64,000 nucleotides of DNA from REDI01 sp038123735 (GTDB lineage Bacteria; Myxococcota_A; UBA796; GCA-2862545), in the NCBI GenBank assembly GCA_038123735.1, contig JAYPAP010000003.1, positions 1 through 64,000 of the forward strand, in the 5' to 3' direction. Positions within the stretch are counted from its first letter, which is position 1. Every line of letters begins with the position of its first letter. The notes beneath the pieces are model-generated. The model was not told where the DNA came from. It did not search any database and saw only the letters and a program-made list of their open reading frames with translations. Positions 53,931-62,426 of the stretch are shown here, piece after piece. The position numbers were made by a program, and so were the translations under genes.

Positions 53931-55175
53931 TTAGGCCCCCTGTGCCGCGGCTACTGCCTTGGTGCCGGCCTCATCGAGGTCTTCGGCGGTGATGACGTTG
54001 AGGTCGGACGATTCGATGATCTGCCGGCCCAGCTCAGCATTGGTGCCCGACAGGCGAACCACCAGCGGAACTTTCAGCCCGACTTCCTTCACGGCGGCGA
54101 GAACGCCCTCGGCGATGATGTCGCACTTCATGATCCCGCCAAAGATATTGACGAGAATTGCCTTTACAGCAGGATCCTTGGTGATGATCTTGAAGGCGGC
54201 AACGACTTGCTCTTTCTTCGCCCCACCACCAACATCCAGGAAGTTCGCCGGCTTTCCGCCCTTATACTGAATGATGTCCATCGTGGACATCGCCAGCCCT
54301 GCTCCGTTGACGAGGCAGCCGATATTTCCATCGAGATTGATGAACGACAAACCATACTCACCCGCCTCAAGCTCGGCCTCATCTTCTTCGCTCAAGTCCC
54401 GAAGCGCAGAGACGTCCTTCTGGCGGTACAGCGCATTGCCGTCGAAGCTCATCTTGGCATCGAGGGCCATGACGTTACCGTCACCCGTGACGATAAGTGG
54501 GTTCACCTCCAGCATATCGCAGTCCATCTCCACGTAGCACTTCACGAGCCGTTGGAAGAAGACTGCCGCTCGATTGACGGTTTTGCCCGACATACCGAGT
54601 TGCTTGGCGAGCTCTCGCCCTTGCCATGCGCCGAGTCCGATCGCGGGATCGACGTGGATGCGCTTGATGGCATCCGGATCCTCCTCAGCCACATCCTCAA
54701 TCTCCGTACCACCAGCGGCAGATGCCATCAGCATCACGCGATGATTGGAGCGGTCGAGCATGACAGAGAGGTAGAGTTCCTGCGCAATGTCAGCTCCGCC
54801 CTCAATGTAGAGGCGATTGACCTGCTTGCCCTCAGCACCCGTCTGTTTCGTTACCAGGGTTTTGCCAAGGATTGAGGCGGCAGAAGCGCGAACCTCCTCC
54901 ACGCTGCGGCAGAGTTGGACGCCTCCCTTCCCATCGAGTGGATGCCCTTCGGCAGCGNNNNNNNNNNCTTCGATCTCCGCAGCCGAACAATCTTCGATGA
55001 AGCGACCTTTTCCTCGGCCACCGGCGTGAATCTGCGACTTGACAACCCAGATTGGCCCACCGAGTTCGTTCGCCGCAGCGACCGCCTCGTCTACAGACAT
55101 CGCAGGTTGACCGGGGGGTACAGGCACCCCGAACTGGCGCAAAATGGACTTGGCCTGGTATTCGTGGATCTTCAT
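53931..55175 (-). CDS. sucC: Succinyl-CoA synthetase subunit beta
   Basis: About 414 residues with a 10-N gap (54958-54967). The start ATG 55175 gives the family N-terminus MKIHEYQAKSILRQFGVPVP. The ATP-grasp signature KSQIHAGGRGKGRF, LVTKQTGAEGKQVNRLYIE, and GLSFINLDGNIGCLVNGAGLAMSTMD (in parts) are present. The gap falls in a loop where many bacterial SucC have an insertion, so only a few residues are missing. It is the first gene of the sucCD pair, 143 bp after sdhB. Confidence 0.95.
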   Translation of the reverse strand: MKIHEYQAKSILRQFGVPVPPGQPAMSVDEAVAAANELGGPIWVVKSQIHAGGRGKGRFIEDCSAAEIEXXXXAAEGHPLDGKGGVQLCRSVEEVRASAASILGKTLVTKQTGAEGKQVNRLYIEGGADIAQELYLSVMLDRSNHRVMLMASAAGGTEIEDVAEEDPDAIKRIHVDPAIGLGAWQGRELAKQLGMSGKTVNRAAVFFQRLVKCYVEMDCDMLEVNPLIVTGDGNVMALDAKMSFDGNALYRQKDVSALRDLSEEDEAELEAGEYGLSFINLDGNIGCLVNGAGLAMSTMDIIQYKGGKPANFLDVGGGAKKEQVVAAFKIITKDPAVKAILVNIFGGIMKCDIIAEGVLAAVKEVGLKVPLVVRLSGTNAELGRQIIESSDLNVITAEDLDEAGTKAVAAAQGA

Positions 55176-55318
55176 CCGAACCTCACTGACAGCGGGAGTT
55201 CCCGCAGACACATGAACGACACAAACGCCGCAACACACGGCGTTCTCATCGCCTTGCAGGAGGTACGGCGTACCAACCAGGGACCGTTAGGTCAACCTCG
55301 TTTGGTAAGCCATCGGAC

Positions 55319-56083
55319 TCACTTTGCGGCGGCGTCCGAATCTGCACCCGTGACCTTGGCGAACACGAGGTCGCGGTTCATCCGAGCGATGGCCTTGAGC
55401 GGAATTCCCTTCGGACACACCGCAGCGCATTCGCCGTGGTTGGTGCATCCGCCGAAGCCAGACTCGTCCATGACCTGAACCATGCGAACCGTACGCGCCG
55501 CCCGCTCGACCTGCCCCTGAGGAAGGCCGTTCAAGTGCGACACCTTCGCTGCGGTGAACAAGCTGGCGCTCGCATTCGGACACGCGGCCACGCAGGCGCC
55601 ACAGCCAATGCAGGCGGCGTAGTTGAAGGCTTCATCCGAAGTCGGCTTACCGATGGGAAGCGCATTCGCATCCGGAGCAGAGCCCGTGCGGACGCTGATG
55701 TAGCCGCCCGCCTGAATGACATCATCAAAGGCTGAACGGTCGACGACGAGGTCCTTGAGGACAGGAAACGCTTCCGCTCGCCATGGCTCGACAACGATCA
55801 TATCGCCATGTTGGAATTGCCGCATGTGCACCTGGCAAAGCGCGCTTCGGTCACCTGGACCATGGGCGCGACCGTTGACCATGGCCCCACATGAACCACA
55901 GATGCCCTCTCGGCAATCATGCTCAAACGCGATGGGCTCCTCGCCCTTCGCAGTGAGGTCTTCGTTGATGACATCGAGCACTTCCAGGAAGGACATGTCC
56001 TCGATGACTTCTGCCGGATACTCCTTGAATTCTCCGGAAGAATCTGACCCGCTTTGCCGCCAGACGCGAAGGGTGACTTTCAT
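55319..56083 (-). CDS. sdhB: Succinate dehydrogenase/fumarate reductase iron-sulfur subunit
   Basis: 254 residues. The [2Fe-2S] site is CREGICGSCGAMVNG; the [4Fe-4S] and [3Fe-4S] sites are CIGCGACVAACPN and CTNHGECAAVCPKGI. It carries electrons from SdhA to the membrane quinone site. Its start overlaps the sdhA stop by 4 bp. Confidence 0.96.
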   Translation of the reverse strand: MKVTLRVWRQSGSDSSGEFKEYPAEVIEDMSFLEVLDVINEDLTAKGEEPIAFEHDCREGICGSCGAMVNGRAHGPGDRSALCQVHMRQFQHGDMIVVEPWRAEAFPVLKDLVVDRSAFDDVIQAGGYISVRTGSAPDANALPIGKPTSDEAFNYAACIGCGACVAACPNASASLFTAAKVSHLNGLPQGQVERAARTVRMVQVMDESGFGGCTNHGECAAVCPKGIPLKAIARMNRDLVFAKVTGADSDAAAK

Positions 56084-58002
56084 TTGTAGCTCCGAGTGCT
56101 GGGGGGAACGTACTTAAACTCGAGTTGCTCTTGATGACGATTGGGCACATTTCCGTCGCCGGTGAACTCCCAAATCGCACCATGTTGGTAGTTTTCATCG
56201 TCGCGACGGGCTTCGCCATCCGCGTGTTGGTATTCCTCGCGGAAGTGTGCCCCGCATGACTCCTCACGCGTGAGGGCATCCCGGACCATGATCTCTGCAA
56301 AATCGATAAAGTCGGCTACGCGGCCGGCCTTTTCGAGAGCAAGGTTCAGGTTGCTATGCGAGCCCGGTACATTGACCTCGGTCCAGAACTCCTGCTTGAG
56401 CTCCGGTAAGACCCGAAGCGCTTCTTCAAGGCCCTCGCGGTTACGGCTCATTCCGCACTTGTCCCAGATCAGCTTTCCGACCTTCCGGTGCACGGAATCC
56501 GCCGACTTCTTCCCGTTGATCGACAGGAGCTTATCGATCTTCGCCTTGACCTCATTCTCGACGTCATTGAACGCAGCATGAGTCGTATCGTCGTTACCAG
56601 GCTTGGCTTCTGCCAAGTAGTCCCCAATGGTGTATGGCAAGACGAAGTAGCCGTCGGCCAGGCCCTGCATCAGCGCCGAAGCACCGAGGCGGTTCGCACC
56701 GTGGTCGGAGAAGTTGGCTTCACCAATAGCGAACAAGCCAGGAATCGTGGTTTGAAGGTTATAGTCAACCCACAGCCCGCCCATGGTGTAGTGGGACGCC
56801 GGATAGATGCGCATCGCGGTTTCGTACGGCGAATCGCCTGTGATCCGCTCATACATCTCAAACAGGTTGCCGTAGCGATCCTTCACGCCGTCCTTGCCCA
56901 GACGCTTCACCGCATCGCCGAAGTCCAGATAGACAGCGTTCGTATGCGCCAATGCTGAGTGCCCATCATCACACATCCGCTTCGCAGCCCGACTGGCCAC
57001 GTCTCGCGGCACGAGGTTGCCGAAGGTCGGATAGATGCGCTCCAGATAGTAATCGCGCTCGCCCTCAGGGATATCTTTGGGGCTACGCCGATCACCAGCC
57101 TGCTTGGGAACCCAGACCCGTCCGTCGTTCCGCAACGACTCACTCATCAGCGTGAGCTTGGACTGGTGGTCACCCGCCACCGGGATGCAGGTGGGGTGAA
57201 TCTGCGTAAAGCAGGGATTCGCGAATCCGGCGCCGCGCCGATATGCTCGATACGTGGCGGTAACATTGGATTTACGCGCGTTGGTGGAAAGGTAGAATAC
57301 GTTTCCGTAGCCACCGGTCGCTAGCACCACGCAGTCGGCTGCATATCGCTCGATCTGTCCGGTCACGAGGTTCCGAACCATGATTCCCTTACAGTGACCG
57401 TCGACAAGCACCACGTCGAGAAGCTCGCGACGCGTGTGCATCTTGACCTTACCGCTGTGGATTTCCTTCGAGAGCGCTTGGTACGCGCCGAGAAGCAACT
57501 GCTGACCCGTCTGGCCTTGGGCGTAGAAGGTTCTCGAGACGAGTGCGCCACCGAATGAACGGTTGGCCAATAATCCGCCATAATCACGGGCAAACGGCAC
57601 ACCTTGGGCTACGCAATGGTCGATGATATCGACGGAGACCTGCGCCAGTCGATACACGTTCTGCTCTCGCGCCCGGAAGTCGCCGCCCTTGACGGTGTCG
57701 TAGAACAGACGCCAGACCGAGTCCCCATCATTTTGATAGTTCTTCGCAGCGTTAATTCCGCCCTGTGCCGCAATAGAGTGGGCGCGACGGGGCGAATCGT
57801 GGAAGCTGAAAGCCATCACGTTGTAGCCGAGCTCAGCCAGCGTGGCACAGGCCGATGCCCCAGCCAGGCCGGTACCGACTACGATCACGTTGTATTTACG
57901 CTTATTCGCGGGGTTTACGACCTTGAGCGAATTCTGGCGATAGTCGTTCCAAGAGTTCTCGATGGGGCCGGTTGGGACACCAGACTCTAAGGTAAAACTC
58001 AT
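56080..58002 (-). CDS. sdhA: Succinate dehydrogenase/fumarate reductase flavoprotein subunit
   Basis: 640 residues. The FAD fold is VIVVGTGLAGASACATLAELG; the covalent-FAD His is in RRAHSIAAQGGINAAKN; substrate-binding segments are FTQIHPTCIPV and ASHYTMGGLWVDY. Size and sequence type (B-type, as in Bacteroidota and deltaproteobacteria) agree with the five-helix SdhC. It oxidises succinate to fumarate at the inner face of the membrane. It is coupled to sdhC and sdhB by ATGA overlaps. Confidence 0.97.
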   Translation of the reverse strand: MSFTLESGVPTGPIENSWNDYRQNSLKVVNPANKRKYNVIVVGTGLAGASACATLAELGYNVMAFSFHDSPRRAHSIAAQGGINAAKNYQNDGDSVWRLFYDTVKGGDFRAREQNVYRLAQVSVDIIDHCVAQGVPFARDYGGLLANRSFGGALVSRTFYAQGQTGQQLLLGAYQALSKEIHSGKVKMHTRRELLDVVLVDGHCKGIMVRNLVTGQIERYAADCVVLATGGYGNVFYLSTNARKSNVTATYRAYRRGAGFANPCFTQIHPTCIPVAGDHQSKLTLMSESLRNDGRVWVPKQAGDRRSPKDIPEGERDYYLERIYPTFGNLVPRDVASRAAKRMCDDGHSALAHTNAVYLDFGDAVKRLGKDGVKDRYGNLFEMYERITGDSPYETAMRIYPASHYTMGGLWVDYNLQTTIPGLFAIGEANFSDHGANRLGASALMQGLADGYFVLPYTIGDYLAEAKPGNDDTTHAAFNDVENEVKAKIDKLLSINGKKSADSVHRKVGKLIWDKCGMSRNREGLEEALRVLPELKQEFWTEVNVPGSHSNLNLALEKAGRVADFIDFAEIMVRDALTREESCGAHFREEYQHADGEARRDDENYQHGAIWEFTGDGNVPNRHQEQLEFKYVPPSTRSYK

Positions 58003-58817
58003 TGTTGTACCTCGGCTTTAGCAGAGTGTTTTTCGGAGCCTTCGCCCTTCACCGAGTCCGGGCAGCTGGAGTAGCGATCTTTTTTGCAGTAATCCCACGT
58101 GGGAGGCGCCTCGAGGAACGAACCCGCCGTTCCCGCGAATCCTGCGATGGGGAACGAGAGATTCCCCACGAGCACGAATCCCGCCACAAAAGCAGCCGCG
58201 GAGCGCCACATGCCTTGAGTGGTCGCGCCCTCGATCCCGAGGGTCTGAATCGCCGACCATGCTCCGTGGTAGAGGTGGAGGCTCAGCGCCACGACTGCGA
58301 CCACGTAGATCGTGAGACTGATGGGGCTGCCGAACGACAACAGCATGTTGTGGTAGACCTCGCCACGGACAAACCCATACTCGGCGAAAGCGTACTGATT
58401 CGCGATGGCGTGCACCGGACCAAGGAAGCCCAGTGTGAGGTCGGTCAAGTGAAAGAGGATGAACATCAGGAGTGCGATGCCGCCATACCGCATGCTCTTT
58501 GAGCCCGCCGTAGATGCAAAGCTCTTCTTTGGGCCCTGATAATTCTTAGGCCGAGCCGCAGCATTGGAGCGCCAGAGGCTCACCGCCGACACCACGTGAA
58601 CCGTGAGGGCAACCAGGAGCACGGTGCGCCCGCCCCAAACCAAGGGAAGGATGTCCTGAAGCTTGTGGGCGTAGCTGTTGATCGCTTCGGCCCCAAGGTG
58701 AAAGTTAAGGTTCCCCACCATGTGGAAGAGCACCCACCCGATGTAAACGACCCCGGATACGGCCATCGCAACCTTCTTTCCGATGGTCGACCGATACAGT
58801 GCAACGGCTCCGTTCAT
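57999..58817 (-). CDS. sdhC: Succinate dehydrogenase cytochrome b subunit (type B)
   Basis: 272 residues from ATG 58817 (GGAG 7 nt upstream); GTG 58847 is an alternative. Five membrane segments hold the haem-ligand and quinone-side histidines: WVLFHMVGNLNFH, ALTVHVVSA, FILFHLTDL and SLHLYHGAWS. In type-B complexes this single subunit binds two haem b and replaces the SdhC/SdhD pair. A polar C-terminal tail has a Cys pair (DYCKKDRYSSCPD), which is unusual. It is the first gene of sdhCAB. Confidence 0.94.
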   Translation of the reverse strand: MNGAVALYRSTIGKKVAMAVSGVVYIGWVLFHMVGNLNFHLGAEAINSYAHKLQDILPLVWGGRTVLLVALTVHVVSAVSLWRSNAAARPKNYQGPKKSFASTAGSKSMRYGGIALLMFILFHLTDLTLGFLGPVHAIANQYAFAEYGFVRGEVYHNMLLSFGSPISLTIYVVAVVALSLHLYHGAWSAIQTLGIEGATTQGMWRSAAAFVAGFVLVGNLSFPIAGFAGTAGSFLEAPPTWDYCKKDRYSSCPDSVKGEGSEKHSAKAEVQQ

Positions 58818-58977
58818 GCCTACTCCAGAACTCAATGCCCGACTCACAAGGGCGGTTCATAAGCCCGTGGCCGGCGACTGCGCTATTCGCGCAACGGCCG
58901 GCTGCGGGTGAGTCGTGTGTGTACGACGAAGCGGGCCAGATCTCAAGTTCGAAGTAACCGAANNNNNNNNNNNNNNN

Positions 58978-59009
58978 GCCCGCCGTGCGCACAGTGGCGC
59001 AGGGCGGGC
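58978..59009 (-). terminator. metK terminator hairpin
   Basis: GCCCGCC (58978-58984) pairs with GGCGGGC (59003-59009), and an inner TGCGC/GCGCA stem closes on ACAGTG. It lies ~45 nt after the metK stop. The sequence that would hold the T-run is inside a 15-N gap (58963-58977). The rest of 58848-58962 shows no gene. Confidence 0.6.
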
Positions 59010-59054
59010 CCCTCCTACATCGGGCCATTCCGCTGGAATGACCTCGACAACCTA

Positions 59055-60215
59055 TCAGCCGAGGTGGGTGCGAATCGCGTCGACCATGTCCGTCTTTTCC
59101 CATGGGAAGTTCGGACGACCGAAGTGACCGTGCGCCGCAGTTGGGCGGTAGATTGGGCGAAGCAGGTCGAGGTGCTTCACGAGTGCGGCAGGCTTCAGCG
59201 GGAAGAGTTCGCGCACGCATGCGGTAAGCTTCTCGTCGGAGACCTTGCCGGTTCCTTGGGAATCGACCAACAAGCTCACAGGCTCAGCCACGCCGATGGC
59301 GTAGGCGACCTGAACCAAGGCACGATCAGCATAGCCAGCCGCAACGAGGTTCTTCGCAATGTATCGGCCCATGTACGCTGCGGAGCGGTCCACCTTGGAG
59401 GGGTCCTTTCCGGAGAATGCACCGCCGCCGTGGCTACCGTGACCGCCGTAGGTATCGACGATGATCTTTCGACCGGTGAGGCCGGCATCACCCATAGGAC
59501 CACCGATGACAAAGCGACCGGTTGGGTTCACAAAATATCGGGTATTCGAGTCGCGGAGCTCTGCAGGAATGGTCTTCTCGATGACCTCACGGATGATTCC
59601 CTCGCGCAGGTCGTCGTAAGTGACGTCTTCAGCGTGTTGTGAGGAAACAACCACCGCATCGACGCGTGCAGGCTGTCCGTCGCGGTATTCGACGGTGACC
59701 TGTGCCTTGCCATCGGGACGCAGGTAAGGGAGCGTTCCGTTGCGACGCGCGCCGGAGAGGGCCTCGGTCAATCGATGGCTGTAGTAGATGCTCTGTGGCA
59801 TCAGGGCTTCCGTCTCGGTGCATGCGTATCCAAACATCATGCCCTGGTCACCAGCACCCTGCTCTTCGTACATCCCCTCGCCTTCATCGACGCCTTGTGC
59901 GATGTCGGGAGATTGTTGCTCCACGCAGACTTGAACCGAGCAGGTATTGCCGTCAAATCCCATGTCCGAGTGGGTGTAGCCAATGTCGCGGATCACGTCG
60001 CGAACCAGCGACGGGTAGTCGACAGTCGCACTCGAAGTGATCTCGCCGAGAAGCATAACCACACCGGTCTTAACTGCGGTTTCGCATGCAACGCGAGCGT
60101 TCGGGTCTTGAGCGAGGTGCGCATCGAGCACAGCGTCAGACACGTTGTCGCAGATCTTATCCGGGTGACCCTCTGTAACGGACTCAGAGGTAAAGAGGTA
60201 GTTTGTAAGCGCCAT
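59055..60215 (-). CDS. metK: S-adenosylmethionine synthetase
   Basis: 386 residues. It begins TNYLFTSESVTEGHPDKICD; the ATP/Mg segments GYACTETEALMPQSI and YGGHGSHGGGAFSGKDPSKVDRS (in part) are clear, as is DAGLTGRKIIVDTYG. It makes AdoMet from Met and ATP in the cytoplasm. A leader with several hairpins precedes it on the minus strand, suggesting control at the RNA level. Confidence 0.97.
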   Translation of the reverse strand: MALTNYLFTSESVTEGHPDKICDNVSDAVLDAHLAQDPNARVACETAVKTGVVMLLGEITSSATVDYPSLVRDVIRDIGYTHSDMGFDGNTCSVQVCVEQQSPDIAQGVDEGEGMYEEQGAGDQGMMFGYACTETEALMPQSIYYSHRLTEALSGARRNGTLPYLRPDGKAQVTVEYRDGQPARVDAVVVSSQHAEDVTYDDLREGIIREVIEKTIPAELRDSNTRYFVNPTGRFVIGGPMGDAGLTGRKIIVDTYGGHGSHGGGAFSGKDPSKVDRSAAYMGRYIAKNLVAAGYADRALVQVAYAIGVAEPVSLLVDSQGTGKVSDEKLTACVRELFPLKPAALVKHLDLLRPIYRPTAAHGHFGRPNFPWEKTDMVDAIRTHLG

Positions 60216-60350
60216 ATTAGATTCCCTTCAGTTTTCGTATATTCGAGAATGAGCGGACCACCTGCTTCGGATCCACTGACCCGAAGCGTGGCGGCGCGTA
60301 AGCCGCTCAGCTCAGATGCACAACCGCATATATGCGGAATCTGAGATATG
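60216..60350 (-). promoter_or_regulatory. Structured metK leader, candidate riboswitch
   Basis: On the minus strand there are three stacked hairpins: CTCAGAT/ATCTGAG (60311-60317 with 60339-60345) enclosing a palindromic CCGCAT-AT-ATGCGG (60324-60337); GCGGC/GCCGC (60291-60306); and GCTTCGG/CCGAAGC (60264-60287). GAGCGG near 60304-60309 could instead pair with CCGCTC near 60251-60256, giving two exclusive folds. Position before metK suggests AdoMet sensing, but I do not see the conserved cores of the SAM-I, SAM-II or SAH classes. Confidence 0.45.
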
Positions 60351-60404
60351 AGATAGACTTCGCTCTAACTTGAAAACCGGGGAATATGATCCACTCCCCT
60401 CCGA

Positions 60405-60752
60405 TTAGGCGTCGCCGGCTCCTGCGCCAACGAATCCGGTCTCTCGGTCCCGGCGCTTGCCGCGCCGCGCCGATGTGCGCTTGTCTTTCGTGCGACGAAG
60501 CTGCTCTTCTACAGTGTGGAACGCCTTATCCATCGCGGTACGAAGGTCATCCGAGCGCTCTTCGCCCTTGCTGACCCGCCCGCGGCTCGTCACGACAACC
60601 TCAACGACGGTCTCATGCTGCTCTACGCTCACGATCATCTGGCCCTCAGCCGACTCATCCAAGAACCGTTCCAATTTGGCGAATAGCGCATCTCCTCGGC
60701 GCCGGATCTCCTCACGTGGACTCAAGTTGCGGAAGGTGACTGTTAGACTCAT
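60405..60752 (-). CDS. hpf: Ribosome hibernation-promoting factor (short form)
   Basis: 115 residues. It follows the HPF/RaiA pattern: LTVTFRNLSPREEIRRRGDALFAKLERFL, EVVVTSRGRV, DDLRTAMDKAFHTVEEQLRR. The C-terminal tail is basic (DKRTSARRGKRRDR). It binds the ribosome decoding region in stationary phase. It lies 36 bp after rpoN, the classic rpoN-hpf order. Confidence 0.92.
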   Translation of the reverse strand: MSLTVTFRNLSPREEIRRRGDALFAKLERFLDESAEGQMIVSVEQHETVVEVVVTSRGRVSKGEERSDDLRTAMDKAFHTVEEQLRRTKDKRTSARRGKRRDRETGFVGAGAGDA

Positions 60753-60788
60753 GGGCCAACTCCTGGTGCAGCGCGATGGCGCTGATTG

Positions 60789-62235
60789 CTAGAACATTTG
60801 TTTTCGACTCTTCGAGGGCAGAATACCCATCTGCTCTCGGTACTTGGCGACCGTCCGTCGCGCGACGCGCACCCCCTCGGCTTCGAGTAGTTTGGCTNNN
60901 NNNNNNNNNNNNNNNNNNNNNNNNNNNACTATCTGACAGTGGTTTTTGGGGAGGCTCTTCCGCCACGAGCGCCTTGATCCGCCCCTTGATCGCTTCGGCC
61001 GCCATGTCTGCGCCAGCACTTTGTTTCACGCCCGTTGAGAAAAAGTACTTCAGCTCCAAGATCCCGTGTGGCGTATGCACATACTTATTGTTGGTCACCC
61101 GGCTAACCGTCGACATGTGGCGCCCGATATCCTGTGCTACATCCTCCAAAATAAGCGGCTTCAGCCCAGAGACCCCGACCTCAAAGAACTCGCTCTGGTG
61201 CTTCAGAATGCTCTTCGTCACTTCGATGATGGTCTTGCGCCGCTTATTGATGGATTGGATCAAGAACTGGGCCCCGCGAAGCTTATCCTGGATGTACTCC
61301 TGATCTTCCTTGGAGCCGCCTTGAAGTACCTTTTCGTAGTAGCGACTGACCTTCAGGTCCGGAATGCCATCCTCGTTGAGCACGACCTGCCACTCGCCCC
61401 CCATCTTCACAACGTAGACATCCGGCGTGATGTATCGCGGCTCCTCTACCGTGAAATTGCGCCCGGGATGCGGCTCAAGNNNNNNNNNNTCCTCGAGGTC
61501 GAGCTCCAGCGCTTTGCCGATGGCTGCGTAGTTCCGACGCTCTAGATCCGACAAATGATTACGCAGAATGGGCTCAAACGTTGGGTCCTCGGGATAACGT
61601 TCTTGGGCCTGGCGAATCAGGCACTCCGATAACGACAATGCACCGCACCCTACGGGCTCCAGGTCCATGACCATTCGACGCGCGAACTCCATGTCCTCTT
61701 CGGGAATGCCCATCTCTTCTGCAAGGGCTGCCACGGTGACCGAAGCGTCCAGCCACCCACGCTCGTCCAAATTCAAGATCACGGTTGCCGCTGCTTCCCG
61801 CTCATCATGGGCGCAACGATAAACGGCCAACTCCGACAGCAAATGCTCCGCGAGAGACTCGCCATATGTCAGGTTCGTCTCGATGGGCGGCAGCTCGTCA
61901 TAGACCATTCCCGATGACCCAGACGGTGGCCGATAATCGGACATCTGCGCCAGAAACTTTTCCCAGTCGATCTCGTTGGTATTCCCGTTCTGCTGCTCAT
62001 TCGCTTCACGCTGCAGGTTCCCCGCTTCCGTCTCCAAGGCCCGCTGCGCATCGGTCACCCCACCGTCTGCCTCCGGCACCACTTCAAGCGTGGGATTCTC
62101 CAGCATCGCATCTTGAATATGGGTCACGAGCTCCTGATGGTTGTACTGGAGCAACTTAATGGCCTGCTGCAACCTGGGTGTCATCACCAGGCTTTGGCTT
62201 AGTTTGGCCTCGATTCTAAGGTTGAAGGACGACAC
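60789..62235 (-). CDS. rpoN: RNA polymerase sigma-54 factor
   Basis: About 480 residues, broken by two gaps (60898-60927 and 61480-61489). The start GTG 62235 is preferred (SSFNLRIEAKLSQSLVM; AGGGA upstream); GTG 62268 adds 11 residues. Region I is SLVMTPRLQQAIKLLQYN, region III begins LEPHPGRNFTVEEPRY, the HTH is near GRHMSTVSRVTNNKYVHTPHG, and the RpoN box is VARRTVAKYRE. The first gap probably hides ~10 residues; the second changes frame only because of its arbitrary length. It directs transcription from -24/-12 promoters with an enhancer-binding protein such as that at 7130-8569. Confidence 0.95.
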
Positions 62236-62388
62236 GCCGGTCCCTTTGCTCAAGCACCTGCCAAACACACCACTCTGGCAGGTTGGAATTGCATTTTCGT
62301 AGACTCATACACAATATTACGGCCCTCCCGCCCCGCTGTAAAGGGGGGGGCTGTAAACTTATGCAGAATTCGTGCCGGACTCGATTTT

Positions 62389-62418
62389 CGCTGACCCAAA
62401 GTCCGCCGTTGGTCAGCG
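62389..62418 (-). terminator. Hairpin after pyrG
   Basis: CGCTGACC (62389-62396) pairs with GGTCAGCG (62411-62418), 9 nt after the pyrG stop. No T-run follows on the minus strand, so terminator function is only likely by position. Confidence 0.4.
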
Positions 62419-62426
62419 GGACGGCC

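Noticed and set aside
62274..62295. TGGCAGG...TTGCA on the plus strand near rpoN, resembling a sigma-54 promoter
   Set aside because: The GG-to-GC spacing is 12 nt instead of the required 10, and no plus-strand gene follows.
62341..62348. Run of G next to a C-rich stretch upstream of rpoN
   Set aside because: A homopolymer run in intergenic DNA without further structure; no function can be argued.
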